A stretch of 64,000 nt of DNA from Saprospiraceae bacterium (lineage in GTDB: Bacteria > Bacteroidota > Bacteroidia > Chitinophagales > Saprospiraceae). Position 1 is the first letter of the stretch; the number at the start of each line of letters is the position of its first letter. Shown piece after piece: positions 63,395 to 64,000 of the stretch. The stretch is from NCBI GenBank assembly GCA_024103005.1, contig JAGFJA010000021.1, positions 179,493-243,492 of the forward strand. Reading direction: 5' to 3'. The translations under genes and the position numbers were made by a program. The notes beneath the pieces were generated by a model, which saw nothing but the letters and a program-made list of their open reading frames with translations, was not told the origin of the DNA and did not search any database.

Positions 63395-64000
63395 ATGTCA
63401 TCAAAATTCAGACCGGGTGTCCTCCATGGCGATGAGGTAACCGATGCATTGAATTACGCCAAAGAAAATGAATTTGCCTATCCCGCAGTTAATGTTATCG
63501 GATCATCGTCCATAAATGCTGTACTGGAGACAGCTAAAGCAGTCAACTCTCCCGTCATAATACAATTTTCCAATGGCGGAGCGGCATTTAATGCAGGTAA
63601 AGGTCTGAAAAATGAGAATGAAAAGGCAGCCGTTCTGGGTTCCATAGCCGGAGCTGCACACATCAACACACTAGCTGAAGCATACGGAGTTCCGGTAATT
63701 CTGCATACTGATCATTGCGCCAGAAAACTTTTACCCTGGATGGACGGGTTATTGGAAGCTAATGAACGAAACTTTGAGAAATATGGGTCAGCTCTTTACA
63801 GTTCGCACATGATTGACTTATCCGAAGAGGATTTAAAAGAGAATATCCAAACCTGTGTTACTTATCTCAGAAGAATGTCAGCCATAGGCATTACTCTTGA
63901 AATAGAACTTGGAGTTACCGGTGGTGAGGAGGATGGTGTGGACAATTCAGGAGTGGACAGTAGCCGGTTGTACACTCAACCGGAAGAAGTTGCCTATGCG
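63395..64000 (+). CDS. fbaA: Class II fructose-bisphosphate aldolase, 3' end cut by window edge
   Basis: Cleaves fructose 1,6-bisphosphate to dihydroxyacetone phosphate and glyceraldehyde 3-phosphate in glycolysis. 202 residues are visible, starting MSSKFRPGVLHGDEV. The class II features are FAYPAVNVIGSSSINAVLE, the zinc/catalytic ILHTDHCA segment, the YSSHMIDLSEE stretch and ELGVTGGEEDGVDN, which marks the long (FbaA/IIA) form of ~350 residues. The rest lies beyond position 64000. It starts 52 bp after the trxB stop. Confidence 0.92.
   Translation, partial: MSSKFRPGVLHGDEVTDALNYAKENEFAYPAVNVIGSSSINAVLETAKAVNSPVIIQFSNGGAAFNAGKGLKNENEKAAVLGSIAGAAHINTLAEAYGVPVILHTDHCARKLLPWMDGLLEANERNFEKYGSALYSSHMIDLSEEDLKENIQTCVTYLRRMSAIGITLEIELGVTGGEEDGVDNSGVDSSRLYTQPEEVAYA

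Noticed and set aside
1..64000. CRISPR arrays, insertion sequences, prophage or integration sites
   Set aside because: I found no regularly spaced repeats, transposase or integrase motifs, or attachment-type duplications beside the tRNA-Leu gene.

Overview
This is an AT-rich chromosomal stretch from a member of the Bacteroidota, most likely near the Saprospiria/Chitinophagia-type environmental lineages (the phylum call is firm, the class is inference). The phylum evidence is: five secreted proteins ending in type IX secretion (T9SS) sorting domains, a PorT-like T9SS protein next to the menaquinone methyltransferase gene, Bacteroidota-only families (DUF4199, DUF3098, PepSY-like), and promoters of the TTTG-N17-19-TAnnTTTG type. 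I see no insertion sequence, prophage, CRISPR array or rRNA. The one RNA gene I can support is a tRNA-Leu(UAG).

Layout. 1-7.5 kb: uridine kinase (cut by the left edge), purK-purE, malic enzyme and a LOG-family protein, radA, a DUF454 membrane protein and a LexA-like S24 regulator. 7.6-15.2 kb: a secreted M1 aminopeptidase, an RluA-type pseudouridine synthase, and a minus-strand run of dihydroorotase-like protein, DUF4199, glycosyltransferase, gmhA and gmhB (heptose supply for the cell surface), then a small T9SS cargo protein. 15.2-22.5 kb: TonB-dependent receptor converging on trmD, sppA, and a membrane pyrophosphatase. 22.5-26.6 kb: a barnase/barstar-type ribonuclease-inhibitor pair, then a minus-strand response regulator/histidine kinase pair with two PepSY-like exported proteins. 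26.6-34 kb: tRNA-Leu, an exonuclease/GIY-YIG fusion, an aminotransferase, an FG-GAP secreted protein, an MFS transporter and a cysteine-rich secreted protein. 34-47 kb: M4 metalloprotease, heptosyltransferase-like GT9, a lipoprotein/ECF sigma/anti-sigma-barrel operon, glyA, and a secreted GH13 amylase. 47-64 kb: rpsO, pnp, topoisomerase IV subunit A, exported glutathione peroxidase, menG, porT, an orphan DppB-type permease with uppP, DUF3098 and ftsX, icd, ybbR-like, yajC, DUF1573, aroK, trxB and the start of a class II aldolase (cut by the right edge).

Most genes are housekeeping. The parts most worth a second look are: (i) the two-component operon at 23.5-26.6 kb, where the same spaced direct repeat (TTCCCA-N5-TTCCA on the minus strand, 11-bp period) lies upstream of both the response regulator and the first PepSY-like gene; (ii) the barnase/barstar pair; (iii) a dihydroorotase homologue that has lost its metal ligands and catalytic Asp; (iv) a protein that joins an anti-sigma-like cytoplasmic segment and one membrane helix to an outer-membrane beta-barrel. 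All family assignments come from reading motifs in the translated sequence; no database search was possible.
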